The translations under genes were made by a program, and so were the position numbers. Positions 44,401-52,039 of a DNA stretch of 64,000 nucleotides are shown here, piece by piece. The notes beneath the pieces were generated by a model. That model searched no databases. It saw only the letters and a list, made by a program, of their open reading frames with translations, and was not told where the DNA came from. The stretch is from assembly GCF_000764305.2 (NCBI RefSeq), contig NW_025934747.1:1-64000 (forward strand), read 5' to 3'. Position 1 is the stretch's first letter, and each line of letters begins with the position of its first letter. The DNA is from Hyalella azteca (taxonomy: Eukaryota > Arthropoda > Malacostraca > Amphipoda > Hyalellidae).

Positions 44401-45021
44401 CACTCGAGCAACACGTCTACACTCGCTGACCCTGCTGGTGCTGGCGGCGATAATGTGGTGGATGGATCGGAGCAACTCTCCAATAGCTGCTATCCTGAAG
44501 ATGATACTGTTGTCATTTCTGGAGAAGCACTCGATAGAATAGAGAGAAATTCAACCCAAACACCGTGTTTGTCCGCTACAGCATCCGCTGCGTCAACCTC
44601 TACAGACACATGTGCAAGTGTGGAAAACACTGGAAGAGGCAAATCAATGGCTTTCGTTGAACCGATCGTCCCAAGTGGGAGATCTGCCAGTTTCAGTGGC
44701 ATATCACGTGCTGCCTCGATGTCGGGTTCTCCCTCCGCTATGAAATCTGCGAGCGTTTCCTCCGTTGATAAACCCTCGTTGGGCCTTGGTGCGTCCTCTG
44801 CATGTGGTGACAAGCCTACTAATAGAACACCTAAGTCGAATCCTGTTCTTGTTAGTGGTGCTTGTAACGCTAAGGCAAGAAAAGGTCAAGACGCTTCCAA
44901 GCGTTCCAGTCGCAGTAATTACAGTATGGAAGCCCTGAGTGGAATTAGTAATTCGAGTTGCGATGGGGAGCCCCATTCTCCCATGTCGTACGCCGCTGTA
45001 CTTGCCTCCAAGCGCTCCTAG
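24614..45021 (+). CDS. Adar: ADAR2-type double-stranded-RNA adenosine deaminase, multi-exon gene model
   Basis: ADARs convert adenosine to inosine in double-stranded RNA in the nucleus. Fourteen exons were placed by hand: 24614-26413, 27950-28009, 30283-30384, 30601-30707, 33686-33825, 34701-35522, 38111-38207, 38589-39306, 39980-40139, 41554-41825, 42157-42401, 43377-43519, 43733-43929 and 44209-45021. All junctions are GT-AG and phase-compatible except 42401/43377, where an exon is missing. Together they give about 1,890 codons: a disordered N-terminus (~600), dsRBD1 (~640-735), a linker (~490), dsRBD2 (~1230-1310), the deaminase (to ~1650) and a ~240-residue tail. The deaminase shows LNDCHAEI and [10 protein letters not shown]. 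Sequence is closer to ADAR2/Drosophila Adar than to ADAR1. The start codon is not in the model, and the missing exon carries the third zinc ligand. Confidence 0.9.
26167..26240 (+). repeat. 24-bp in-frame triplication in the ADAR N-terminal exon
   Basis: Three copies encode [16 protein letters not shown] and EVISPSGA. The first two are almost identical at DNA level, so the expansion is recent. Confidence 0.85.
26935..26973. repeat. 15-bp perfect inverted repeat in an ADAR intron
   Basis: ATTTATTTCTATTTC and GAAATAGAAATAAAT flank a 9-nt loop (AGTTTCTGC). The left arm plus loop contains a TTCTATTTCAG acceptor-like string, so folding would hide it. Confidence 0.9.
27950..28009 (+). CDS. Adar: ADAR short exon, 60 nt (proposed)
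   Basis: It lies between acceptor CCACATTGCAG and donor AAAG/GTTGGT. In phase 1 it encodes [19 protein letters not shown] without a stop, and its length of 60 keeps the phase, so it may be included or skipped. Base composition is richer in G and C than the surrounding intron. No domain is present. The donor is weak (GTTGGT). Confidence 0.5.
30283..30384 (+). CDS. Adar: ADAR exon: start of dsRNA-binding domain 1 (proposed)
   Basis: It lies between acceptor TTTTGAACAG and donor AAAG/GTATAA, 102 nt, phase 1 in and out. It encodes [20 protein letters not shown] then [14 protein letters not shown]. The last stretch matches helix 1 of a dsRBD ('.K.A...LNEM..G'), which must precede the strand-3/helix-2 part found at 33686. 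It is not visible as a long ORF in this frame. Confidence 0.7.
30601..30707 (+). CDS. Adar: ADAR exon: middle of dsRNA-binding domain 1 (proposed)
   Basis: It lies between AAATTAG and the consensus donor TTCAG/GTAAGT. It is 107 nt, entering in phase 1 and leaving in phase 0, exactly what the neighbouring exons require. It encodes [20 protein letters not shown] then [16 protein letters not shown], continuing into [10 protein letters not shown] of the next exon. The ends suit dsRBD strands 1 and 2, but the loop between them is longer than usual and lacks the 'GPxHxPxF' motif of ADARs. The acceptor has a poor pyrimidine tract. A different exon lost in the array or N gap (32.2-33.5 kb) is the alternative. 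Confidence 0.45.
30996..31025. repeat. 12-bp perfect inverted repeat in an ADAR intron
   Basis: AGACATCACATT and AATGTGATGTCT flank AAATTC. It is a short perfect hairpin within the transcript of an RNA-editing enzyme gene. Confidence 0.9.
32229..33527. repeat. 45-bp tandem array (90-bp higher-order unit), about 29 copies
   Basis: The unit is CCCTGCGTTCTTGTTCCCAT followed by ATTCAACTCGGTAATTTCAA and TTAT(G/A). G and A alternate strictly, making a 90-bp repeat of two 45-bp halves. Copies are otherwise identical except the first. Because 45 is divisible by 3 and the unit lacks stops, three long frames are open ([15 protein letters not shown] and others); these are not proteins. The array lies in an ADAR intron and ends at the single N (33528), so its real length is unknown. 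Confidence 0.95.
33529..33666. repeat. 23-bp tandem repeat, 6 copies, each containing an acceptor-like site
   Basis: The unit is CATGTGTTTGCAGAAGAATTT with two variable bases. Every copy carries TGTTTGCAG/AAGAA, similar to a 3' splice site. The last copy decays into TTTGCACATTAATG, and the real acceptor TTATTTTTGCAG follows at 33674-33685. Confidence 0.9.
33686..33825 (+). CDS. Adar: ADAR exon: second half of dsRNA-binding domain 1
   Basis: It follows TTATTTTTGCAG and ends CCTGG/GTAAGA, phase 0 in and 2 out. It encodes [20 protein letters not shown] then [15 protein letters not shown]. The [18 protein letters not shown] segment is the RNA-contacting loop and helix 2 of a dsRBD. The following 'SFIQF' resembles the ADAR2/Drosophila Adar first dsRBD (..RSFVQF..). 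Confidence 0.92.
34701..35522 (+). CDS. Adar: ADAR exon: long inter-dsRBD linker
   Basis: It starts after GTGTGCATCCAG and ends TTCTTG/GTGAGT. The entering base completes the Gly codon of the previous exon (phase 2 in, 2 out), so the junction reads STHNPGNDKFPN. The 274 residues have no domain. They are polar, with an internal basic cluster [13 protein letters not shown] that could serve as a nuclear localisation signal. ADAR2 linkers between dsRBDs are usually well under 100 residues. Confidence 0.8.
36744..36887. mobile_element. MITE with 17-bp terminal inverted repeats in an ADAR intron
   Basis: GGCCCATACTTTCAAAA at the left is matched exactly in reverse complement by TTTTGAAAGTATGGGCC at the right. 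Further imperfect complementarity inside (CGTAAGT / ACTTACG, GTTAAG / CTTAAG) would let the 144 nt fold as a hairpin. The core CAATCATTGATGGCTTTTCAAG is shared with 51714-51846, so this is a repeat family. Confidence 0.85.
37795..38110. repeat. Tandem array of about 63 bp next to an ADAR acceptor
   Basis: Units combine GTCTATAATAAGAATAATAG, a TGGACTGTTGTATACAATAC or TCTATTGGTGTGTCGACTAT part, and GATA(C/T)GAGTCTTGTTAACTT. About five copies are present. The last unit's GATATGAGTCTTG becomes the acceptor TCTTGCGCAG of the exon at 38111. Confidence 0.85.
38111..38207 (+). CDS. Adar: ADAR exon: linker, 97 nt
   Basis: It lies between acceptor CTTGCGCAG and donor ATG/GTGAGA, phase 2 in and 0 out. 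It encodes [20 protein letters not shown] then [12 protein letters not shown], acidic and polar with no domain. Phases on both sides fit the neighbours exactly. Confidence 0.75.
38589..39306 (+). CDS. Adar: ADAR exon: linker and first half of dsRNA-binding domain 2
   Basis: It starts after ATTTCTAG and ends GGCACAG/GTAATA, phase 0 in and 1 out. The first ~185 residues are Ser/Ala/Thr-rich ([20 protein letters not shown]). The last ~50 start dsRBD2: [20 protein letters not shown] then [19 protein letters not shown] and KKLFTGTG. KNPxMLLNE, EDGEPHAxxF and FxGxG are canonical dsRBD features. The domain is completed by the next exon. Confidence 0.92.
39790..39979. repeat. 26-bp tandem repeat, 7 copies, running into an ADAR acceptor
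   Basis: The unit GTCCTGGTGCCACTGTAGTC followed by ATTATT recurs every 26 bp from about 39791. The last copy carries straight into the functional acceptor: GTAGTCGTTATTGTTGCAG. Confidence 0.92.
39980..40139 (+). CDS. Adar: ADAR exon: second half of dsRNA-binding domain 2
   Basis: It follows GTTATTGTTGCAG and ends GCTAA/GTGAGT, phase 1 in and 2 out. It encodes [20 protein letters not shown], the RNA-binding loop and helix 2 of dsRBD2, then a Ser-rich connector and TVADKVAK leading into the deaminase. Confidence 0.92.
41554..41825 (+). CDS. Adar: ADAR exon: deaminase domain with the HAE active-site motif
   Basis: It follows TTTATTCCTAG and ends GCGGAG/GTCAGT, phase 2 in and 1 out. It encodes [11 protein letters not shown] ... 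[14 protein letters not shown] ... [20 protein letters not shown]. In ADARs the His of HAE binds the catalytic zinc and the Glu shuttles protons. The codons are at 41744-41752. The run [10 protein letters not shown]...[11 protein letters not shown] is characteristic of ADAR2/Drosophila Adar. Confidence 0.96.
41826..41945. repeat. About 25-bp tandem repeat of an ADAR donor site, 5 copies
   Basis: GTCAGTTCCTCTTAAATCTA-type units start at 41826, 41851, 41875, 41898 and 41923. The first is the functional 5' splice site GGAG/GTCAGT, so each later copy repeats a donor-like hexamer GTCAGT. Confidence 0.92.
42157..42401 (+). CDS. Adar: ADAR exon: deaminase domain with the PCG motif
   Basis: It follows GTTTTTCCAG and ends ATCAAG/GTACAA, phase 1 in and 0 out. 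It encodes [20 protein letters not shown] ... [20 protein letters not shown](IK). The Cys of PCG (codon 42273-42275) is the second zinc ligand. [12 protein letters not shown] is nearly invariant in ADARs and normally continues into the segment carrying the third zinc Cys, which is absent downstream. Confidence 0.96.
42402..43376 (+). other. Intron where an ADAR exon is expected but not found
   Basis: Between IPIK (phase 0 out) and (R)ALCGRI (phase 2 in) all ADARs have about 65 residues including the motif 'MSCSDK', whose Cys is the third zinc ligand. I read this interval in all forward frames and find no match and no open stretch of that size. Joining 42401 directly to 43377 shifts the frame and reaches TGA after six codons (SVMRTH, stop). 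There is no N in the interval. Confidence 0.75.
43133..43380. repeat. 49-bp tandem repeat of an ADAR acceptor site, 5 copies
   Basis: The unit contains TTCTATTGATTATATGACCA and CGTTTTTCAGAGCGTT. The CAG dinucleotides end at 43181, 43230, 43278, 43327 and 43376, spaced 48-49 bp. The last is the functional acceptor. The repeated part includes the first exon bases (AGCGTT), so the unit spans the intron-exon border. Confidence 0.95.
43377..43519 (+). CDS. Adar: ADAR exon: deaminase domain, third recognised part
   Basis: It follows CGTTTTTCAG and ends TTGCG/GTTAGT, phase 2 in and 1 out. It encodes [20 protein letters not shown] ... [17 protein letters not shown], aligning with the ADAR2 stretch 'SRA.Y.RI.....LP' and 'AR.PGKAPNFSVNW'. 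Its 3' splice site is the last of five tandem copies. Confidence 0.93.
43733..43929 (+). CDS. Adar: ADAR exon: deaminase domain, fourth recognised part
   Basis: It follows TCCTCGTGCAG and ends TATCAG/GTAAGT, phase 1 in and 0 out. It encodes [20 protein letters not shown] then [16 protein letters not shown] and AKAEKYQ, matching 'EVINATTGK.....SRLCK..L' and 'AAKEYQ' of ADAR2. Confidence 0.94.
44209..45021 (+). CDS. Adar: ADAR last exon: end of the deaminase and a long C-terminal tail
   Basis: It follows TTGTGTGTGCAG and ends in TAG. The first ~30 residues, [20 protein letters not shown] then KPYEQGDF, close the deaminase (ADAR2: 'AF..AGLGAWVEKP.EQ..F'). Known ADARs stop a few residues later. 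Here about 240 more residues follow. They are Ser/Thr/Ala-rich, without a domain and probably disordered, and end [14 protein letters not shown]. The tail is in frame without any indel. Confidence 0.93.
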   Translation, partial: ESKRIMVQGFKQAGCGTWIKKPYEQGDFCVSSNELTSTITYAVSAAKALITNTTSGTLSTSDVSHSSNTSTLADPAGAGGDNVVDGSEQLSNSCYPEDDTVVISGEALDRIERNSTQTPCLSATASAASTSTDTCASVENTGRGKSMAFVEPIVPSGRSASFSGISRAASMSGSPSAMKSASVSSVDKPSLGLGASSACGDKPTNRTPKSNPVLVSGACNAKARKGQDASKRSSRSNYSMEALSGISNSSCDGEPHSPMSYAAVLASKRS

Positions 45022-46330
45022 GAAAGATTATCCCTTGGTCTTTGCTTATAGTCCATTCCTTAGGTTGTAGTTACCATTAGATCAACTTACTCCTGTCCAC
45101 GTGATTATTTTTCAAATCAAATGCTAGCGAACACTAACATTAGTCTTTCTTCTTGTTAGTTGTGTACCAATAATTTAGCTTTGCTTCTTTATTCAATCGC
45201 CATGAATTCGTTTTAATAACTTATAGCAATCGTTTGTTTCGAAGAATATAACGATTCAGTGGCAATCACAAATGGTTCGGATTGTTTCACGGTGCCCTAG
45301 TTTACCTGAATGTTTTTTTCACCTATTGCATTCACGGTACGTATATATGTTAATTATCCTTCGTGAAGATTTTATTCTTCGGATGACTTTTCGAATTAGT
45401 TATTTTTAAAGTCGATTTTTTTTTGAAGTAAAGCTATTGTACAGTGAATCAAGAGAAATGGCATTAGAGCATTTCCTTTCTATGCTATTTCTCTGGTTCT
45501 GTTGGCCATTCTTTAATTTTTTCTTTGGTGCCGAGAAACTTCCTTCGATGATTGGCTGGCTTATTTATTTTTTTTTGCTCCTAGTTTCATTTCGTTAAGT
45601 ATTGTTAGGGAGCTTAACAGCTGACACTAGGATGGGATTCCCATCAAGTTTTGACGCGACATCGCATTCAAGTCATGATAAGTTTGAAGCTAAGTTTCTT
45701 GATAGAGTTTCCATTAGTATTAGTGAAGTTGTCTTGAGATATCGCGTGCTGCAATTACCACATGCCTAAGTTAACAATTTTGTGATATTTGCTTAGGGCT
45801 TTCCTAGGAGGTGGCAAGCGTAGCGGCACAAGCGCCATCTCGTGATAGTTGTTGTTTAGCGTGACGAATTTTCCCTGGAGTGTTTCTCAGCCACCATCTC
45901 ACTGCTTCGCTGTGCAATGATTACGTACGCGTCCTGATAAATAACTATCACGATAATTCCTGAATTAAAAGTACCCGAATATTTTGTAATGCCTCTTCTC
46001 TTTGTTGATCAGGACTAAATAGAATTTCTTACTTACAATTTCGCATAAATTTGTGTGTTGAGTTTCGCATTTCTTTGAAAACCTTATAAGATTCATTCAC
46101 ATGGTGGTTTCTTGATTTCTCTGTACACTAATTTGCATCACAAGTTCAATCTCATTCCAAGCTTTGTCTCTATGAAGGCATTAGAAGATCCTCGGCTGAA
46201 GAAAGTGCATATGCGTGTACGTTTTTTGTAGGTTTGAATCCCCAGTAGCCGTCTAACTGTGAAGATGATCTTTTTTCTGGTGGCTTTTACGCCTCGTAGT
46301 TGAGGTATTGCGCATTTATTGAATAAATCA
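45022..46330 (+). other. Probable ADAR 3' UTR
   Basis: T-rich sequence directly after the ADAR stop, without splice sites or coding content. The first clear AATAAA is at 46322-46327 and another lies at 48741-48746, so the transcript may end at either. No direct evidence for the cleavage site. Confidence 0.4.
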
Positions 46331-46399
46331 GAAGCGTTTGATACTTTCGCACAAGGTACTTTTAGTGTTCCTTACTTTTGATTTAGATGTTAGCCTGTG

Positions 46400-47040
46400 T
46401 TGCGTTTTTGTTGTTGTGTAATAACTTTGCGAGTTGCCAATTTCATACTAACCTCAACTTATTGCTTTGATTCCTTGTTGGATGGATTGTTCAGTCATCC
46501 TTCCAGAATTTGGACGATTAGTTTTCATTAGTATTGCGTCTGTAAAGGCGCCGAGGATGTTTTATTTCGTCTTTATTTTTTTCTAAGTGTTGAAGAGGAT
46601 TTTTTTTTATTTAGTTTTAGATAGTTTTCTGTAGAATCTGAAGGGCTTAACTATGTCAGAGGAATATTCATTTTATTATATAATTAGTTTATGATGACCG
46701 GCACCTTTGTTCTACGATGTCTGATTCATTCATTAGTCTAATAAAGCAACAAAATTTATCTGCAACTACATCCTTACCATTTTTCCTTGTAACGTCTCAA
46801 TTTGTCATCTTGATTAATTGCTTTCAGAAATGAAAGTATTGATGTTGCCGAACTTTTATTTAGTAATAGTACGCATTTCATGTACCTCTATGACACAAGT
46901 GTTTTTTGGTGCAATGCAAGTTAATTTTTCTCGTTTTGGTTAGTAATTAAACGCTACGATAAGTTGCATCTTGATACGAAATGGGATTTTTTTCCTGAAA
47001 GTGCTTTAAATTTGTTATTTAATTTATTGATTCCATAGCA
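46400..47040. other. Stretch without a supported gene
   Basis: AT-rich. No homology or repeat structure was seen. Confidence 0.5.
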
Positions 47041-47056
47041 GACCAAGTGTGACTGC

Positions 47057-47132
47057 AGTGCAGTGGTTAGTGCCGCTATTTGTGCAGTGATTTCAGTACC
47101 GATATACGAGGAGCTAGTCGTGGGTTCGAACC
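47057..47132 (+). repeat. tRNA-derived SINE-like sequence
   Basis: TGCAGTGGTTAGTGCCGC resembles a Pol III A box and GGGTTCGAACC at 47122-47132 is a perfect B box, about 60 bp apart. The sequence between does not fold into a clear tRNA cloverleaf, so a SINE head is more likely than a tRNA gene. Confidence 0.6.
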
Positions 47133-47279
47133 TTGGGAAGCTCAGTTCATTTCTCGGTGTCCCTGGTGGAAGACGCTTGGTCGCATTCATAAAGGCGGCG
47201 CTTCCAGCATGGCTCGAGTTAATGTCTTTAAACGAACTCTGGGTACCTGATACCTGTGGGCAACTTAACGATTGCTAAT

Positions 47280-50200
47280 TGCGCAATTCACGGCTCCGAC
47301 ATTTGACTTTTTAGCATCTTTCCTGTTGAAAATAGTCTCAGTTGGTTAAATCACTGTCCTCATAGGAGATGTACGAGCTACCATTGTATGTCGATGGTCT
47401 TTATTTTCTTGAATCCTTTCCGATTTGATTATGATTTAGCTTTAATTGCTTCTGTTGCTCCCACTTGCTTATTTTTATGACCGAACAAGTCAGTACTAAC
47501 ATCTTTGTAAATCCTTAAAGAATTTATAACCGTCAGTTCGTAGGATAACTGATCCTGTCGGAAATTAAAAATAATTTTTCAGAGACGTTAGTATTGCGAA
47601 TTTTTCAAACCGTTTAGGAACATATTTTGGTCAGAATAACTAAACAATATGTAGTTATCGTATTTCTGCGGATTTCCCATTATGATGTGTAAATATTGTC
47701 CGGATCTCGTATGCAATAAGTAGATTAATTTTATTGTCCAATGCTTGAATCGCGGCTGAAGTGTGGGAGGTAATTTTGAAAATGCGCTTCTAGTTCGGGG
47801 ACTAGACCATTTGTATATAACCTGTGCCATGGACGCCAAGATGCCGAGTTTTTCTTGCTGAACTCGCTGAATGTGACTAGCAAATTATCGGAACTTCGAA
47901 TGCAAGACAGCTTGGACCAACTTTGATGTTTCGAAAGCTTGAAGTTGAATCTTTCATTTTTCGATTCCCAAATTCATTTTCCTAATTGGAGCACTTTTTC
48001 ACTACAATTTCTTTCTCTTAAGGTAGTGTTTCAATGGGATCGGCTGCGTTACTTCCGTTTTGTTAGAGTTGCTGCGAAGTGTCGCTATTTAACATGTGCT
48101 TAAACACTAGCAGGATGATACGGGTCTTAAAGGCCTCTAGTCTGCGACCAGCACCATTAAATATAATACTCATATTCTATCTTTGTGTTGAGTAAGGTGC
48201 CACTGCATCAGTATTATTGCAATGTGATCCTGAGGTGATGGAAGGGTTAGCACGTCAATTGTACCAACTGCTAGTCCCGGGCTGTGAAGATTGATAAAGC
48301 TTCTCGTCGATAGGACTGGTTACGTTTCTTCCTCGCCTCATCTTGTGGGTCGTGTACATATTTGAAAGTTCGTACAATTATTATCTGGTCCCTTATATTT
48401 TCATTATAAGTCAATTCGAGTTTTTTTCGTTTATTTATTTTTTTTGTATTTTACGTTGTAATTATTTGTAGTCATAGCCTGAGGATCTGTCGTGTTAGTA
48501 CGTCATCACTACGGCTTTCCTCCCTTCAACATGACGCTTATTAACGCGAGTTTCATCTATTTCTTTGTAGTATGTGTGGTGCATTTACGTGCCATTACTC
48601 TTCTTACTACTCATGGTAACTTGATATTTATTTAGCAAGGAATAATTCTTTTGGTGAGTTATGGATTACATTTTCGAACGTACATGGGTTAGCTGTGTTA
48701 TTGGTTGTCAATGTAATTTTGTACCAAGTTCTTTTTCGAAAATAAATGGGAAAAATTAAAAAGATTTTTCTTCAATTTCCTCATTGCTATGAATGGATAA
48801 AAGTAAGGCAATAAATTTTTATACCTTCAAATTTAGACATGGAAATGTAGAACTGATATTCCGCTGAGAAGAACCAGGTTGTTATTGAGTTTTAAAGTAA
48901 TTATTTCGACCAATTGTTGAAATAGCACCGGAGTTTTGCCGACACTGTACAAAACAATTCTTGTATTTTCTCAAGAGACTCCTTACGTGCAGCTGGACAT
49001 AACTCGTGTCAAGCTAGAACAACTGTTGGCGCTTGGATTTGCCTGAAGTAAAGGCTACGGAGATAAATAAATACTACGGAAAGGAAAAATCGTGCTGGAC
49101 GCCGTAACTATAGTCGATCAGCAGTTCAAGTGCCACCGCAATCGGTGAACGATTACAGGATAGAGGAAGTATCTGAACGTATTTAATACTAAGACATAAT
49201 TTAACATTTTTACTCGCATTCCATGCCCCTTGATTAAGTGATGTCTTTTACCTGTGACATTTAATTGAAATTGATAGTAACACATCAAATTATGCATATA
49301 TTTTCCATGGAATAGTAGAAGCAGGCATTGTTTTATCGGGGAGTTGAATGGCAGAAATGTTCACCCCGCGAGGTAACCTGCCAAGCTGGTTGCTCGCTCA
49401 TAGCCAAACTAGGGTTGAGTAGGGTCATCGTTCAGTAAGTGTTGCGGTGTCTTAGCGTACGGATGTGCACCGCTCCTTCGGTCCAGCTGACTTCTACTGA
49501 TCGAACAGAACTGTTTGTTGGCAGATTGTCCAAGAATAGTACGCGATTTATTTGAAGGCAGTGAGGTAGCAGTGGTAAACTAACTGATATACGATCAAAG
49601 TAGGAACTGAAGAAGTGCCAAACAGTTCAGAGATTCTCAGTGACCCCACTGAGATACTGCAGTACTCAATGCAGTCTTCCCACATCTTGTAAGGTGAGCA
49701 CTCTGCGGGCAATTATTCTACCCCTCAGTACCTGTAGAATAATCCTCAATACCTCTGAAAAAATGAGTAGCTCCAGACTGGGTTTAAACTAAATACGCAG
49801 GTACAATTTTAATTGATGGAAGAACCGGAATGTCTTGTGTAACAGTGTAAGTAGTGGAACGTGGAAGTGTGGAACATCGTTAAGAAGGCTTGGCTGTACT
49901 TCTAACTCAGAAGCTGCAAGTTTGACATGCACGTTATTGTATAATGTCTTGATTTAAATTTTTGCATACATGGAATTATCACTAATGCTTAAGATTGGCA
50001 TTAAATTCAATCTGTGTCACATTTGATGCTTCGATTTGTTTCAGACTATATATTTTGAGCTGGACTGTTTTTCCACGAATAGCCGTGCCGACTAAATATT
50101 GGTACGGTAGTGTACTAGTGTTGACTCCTAACCCTGATGAGAAGTGTCTTCGAGTGAGGGTCGCCAATGACAAGTTATGGTTTAGGTTTGCAGCAGATAT

Positions 50201-50640
50201 CAATGAAAGACTGCGTAAGGTTATCAGAGACAGGGAAACTTCCAATGAATTTCAGTAGTGCCGTGTTTCTCAATACCCCTATAACTGTCGGCGGATAGTG
50301 GTGAAAGAATCGCAAGTTATTCAAACCATTCATACCGACTAGCCAATTTCTCACCATTCAATCATAAATTTAAGTTTAACCGACAAGAGATTTGGTCCCT
50401 AATTGATAACCACATAAAACTTTTTGGGCCCTAAGTTTCGGTCACTCGTTGGAGCAAAAAAATGTGTCGGTCAATCTGTCAATGTGGGTCCAAGGAACTG
50501 TGGTTTGTGGATTTGATATTGTTAACAAGCTTTCTAACGTTACGAGAAATGTACCGCATATTCCTGGTTTAAAGTGCGCTACCATTTGGTAAATCCTTTC
50601 AATGCATTGTCGAGGAAGTAGTGACATTATGAGCGCTGCG
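47280..50640. other. AT-rich stretch without a supported gene
   Basis: Short open frames (for example 49995-50258 on both strands) lack homology and splice context. A polyadenylation-like AATAAA lies at 48741. Nothing else is recognisable. Confidence 0.5.
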
Positions 50641-51409
50641 TGTCCAAGGCAATGCTATTGAAATTGCCTGTCCAGCGAGACTTTTTCCATGGCCGCGATA
50701 TCCGCGATGATAGCGGCCGCGCTCTGCCGTCTTGCTTCAATGAGCGCAAACCCGCGAGAAATGCGCGCTTGCCTGCCGCTACTTATCAACCGCTGCTGAG
50801 ATACGTGAGTTTGACGGCACGAGGTACGTGTTTTAGTTTGCCGGCATGAGATCTGTGGGTGAATTTACCAGAGTACGTGTAAGATCATTCTGGACCGATG
50901 TGCGATATGATAACTGTGAATGGCTTTTGCGGCTCCGAATGAAATCTCTCAAATAAGTTAATTAAGTTGTCAGCAAAGCTTGTAGCTGCTGCAATGCGAG
51001 AAAGAAAAATGCAAGTATGTAAGCTACGTCAATGTTGGACAAGTAAAAATGTATCACACCCGGCGCAGCTGGCCATAAGTAGTACCAATGTAGCCATAGT
51101 CTTGTATGTAACTCGGCCGATTTATGCAGTCGCATTCTAATTGATGAAGGTGGACATTTTTCATAATCCTGAGATAGTGACACGAGCTAATAACATTTTA
51201 CTAAGTCACGCATTTAAAAGCAGTTTGAATAATTAAATTAAAGTGTTGAAAAAGTGAATCAATTCAGTGGAGATTTACCAATAGTCATGATAGCTCACGT
51301 CAGTCACGTACAGGAGTGGAATTTAAAACCGCGATTGCAATAATTATAAATATGAGATTCAATGGCTAAAAGATTTGTATTATTAAATCGCTATCCTGAG
51401 CGACACCTA

Positions 51410-51500
51410 TGACATGTTTTTCTACTTCGGTTCATTTACTGATTTTTCTACTTCGGATCTATTTGTGATTTTTCTACTTCGATTCTATTACTGGTTTGTT
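51410..51500. repeat. 27-29-bp tandem repeat, 3 copies
   Basis: TTTTTCTACTTCGGTTCATTTACTGA is followed by two diverged copies (TTTTTCTACTTCGGATCTAT, TTTTTCTACTTCGATTCTAT). Confidence 0.85.
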
Positions 51501-51713
51501 ACGAATCAATGATGTGACTCTTGAATGAAAGTAAGAGATGAGTAAACTGGTACATAAGTAAATTTGTCTAGTTAATTTATGTCATTCCGCATTTCTTATT
51601 ATAATCTTCTAGGTCGGGCCTTTGAGGTTGAAAGCATTTTATTTTGTGCCATTTTTTCTTCGTTTTATTCCTGTTCATTCAGTTTATGCTTCGCAGCAGA
51701 GGACCATAGTATC

Positions 51714-51846
51714 AATAGTAGTTACAAGTTCCTAACTTCGTCAACCAATCACCGTTGGCTTTTCAAGCTGAATTCACCAATCACAGACGAGAAATCTACC
51801 TACCGTGTATTTAAACTGATATGTTTGCTCTACGAGTTTTGATAGT
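51714..51846. mobile_element. Diverged MITE related to the one at 36744
   Basis: CTTCGTCAACCAATCACCGT, TGGCTTTTCAAGC and CACCAATCACAGACGAGAAA parallel the 36744-36887 element in order and spacing. The end GAGTTTTGATAGTACGG parallels GAGTTTTGAAAGTATGG. Confidence 0.7.
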
Positions 51847-52039
51847 ACGGCCGAAGATGACTGGAAATAGAATCGTGACCGAAGTGAAAGAATATTTGTC
51901 TGTTAGTAGGTAGCCTGTTTACGAGCGTCCGCGCCACCACCCTGCAGAGATTTATGGATAAAACCGGCATAAAAATAGTGCTGCTCACTTGGTTTATGCT
52001 GCGAAGTTTGTTGTTAGTTCCACACGCATGGGGCAAGTT

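Noticed and set aside
24614..45021. Catalytically dead ADAD-type protein instead of ADAR
   Set aside because: HAE and PCG are both intact and two dsRBDs are present, whereas ADAD proteins lose catalytic residues and have one dsRBD. The missing third-Cys exon keeps some doubt, recorded as a finding.
47057..47132. Functional tRNA gene
   Set aside because: A B box is present, but I could not pair an acceptor stem or anticodon arm. A SINE head explains it better.
49982..50258. Open frames of 87 codons on both strands
   Set aside because: No domain, no splice context, both strands open by chance.
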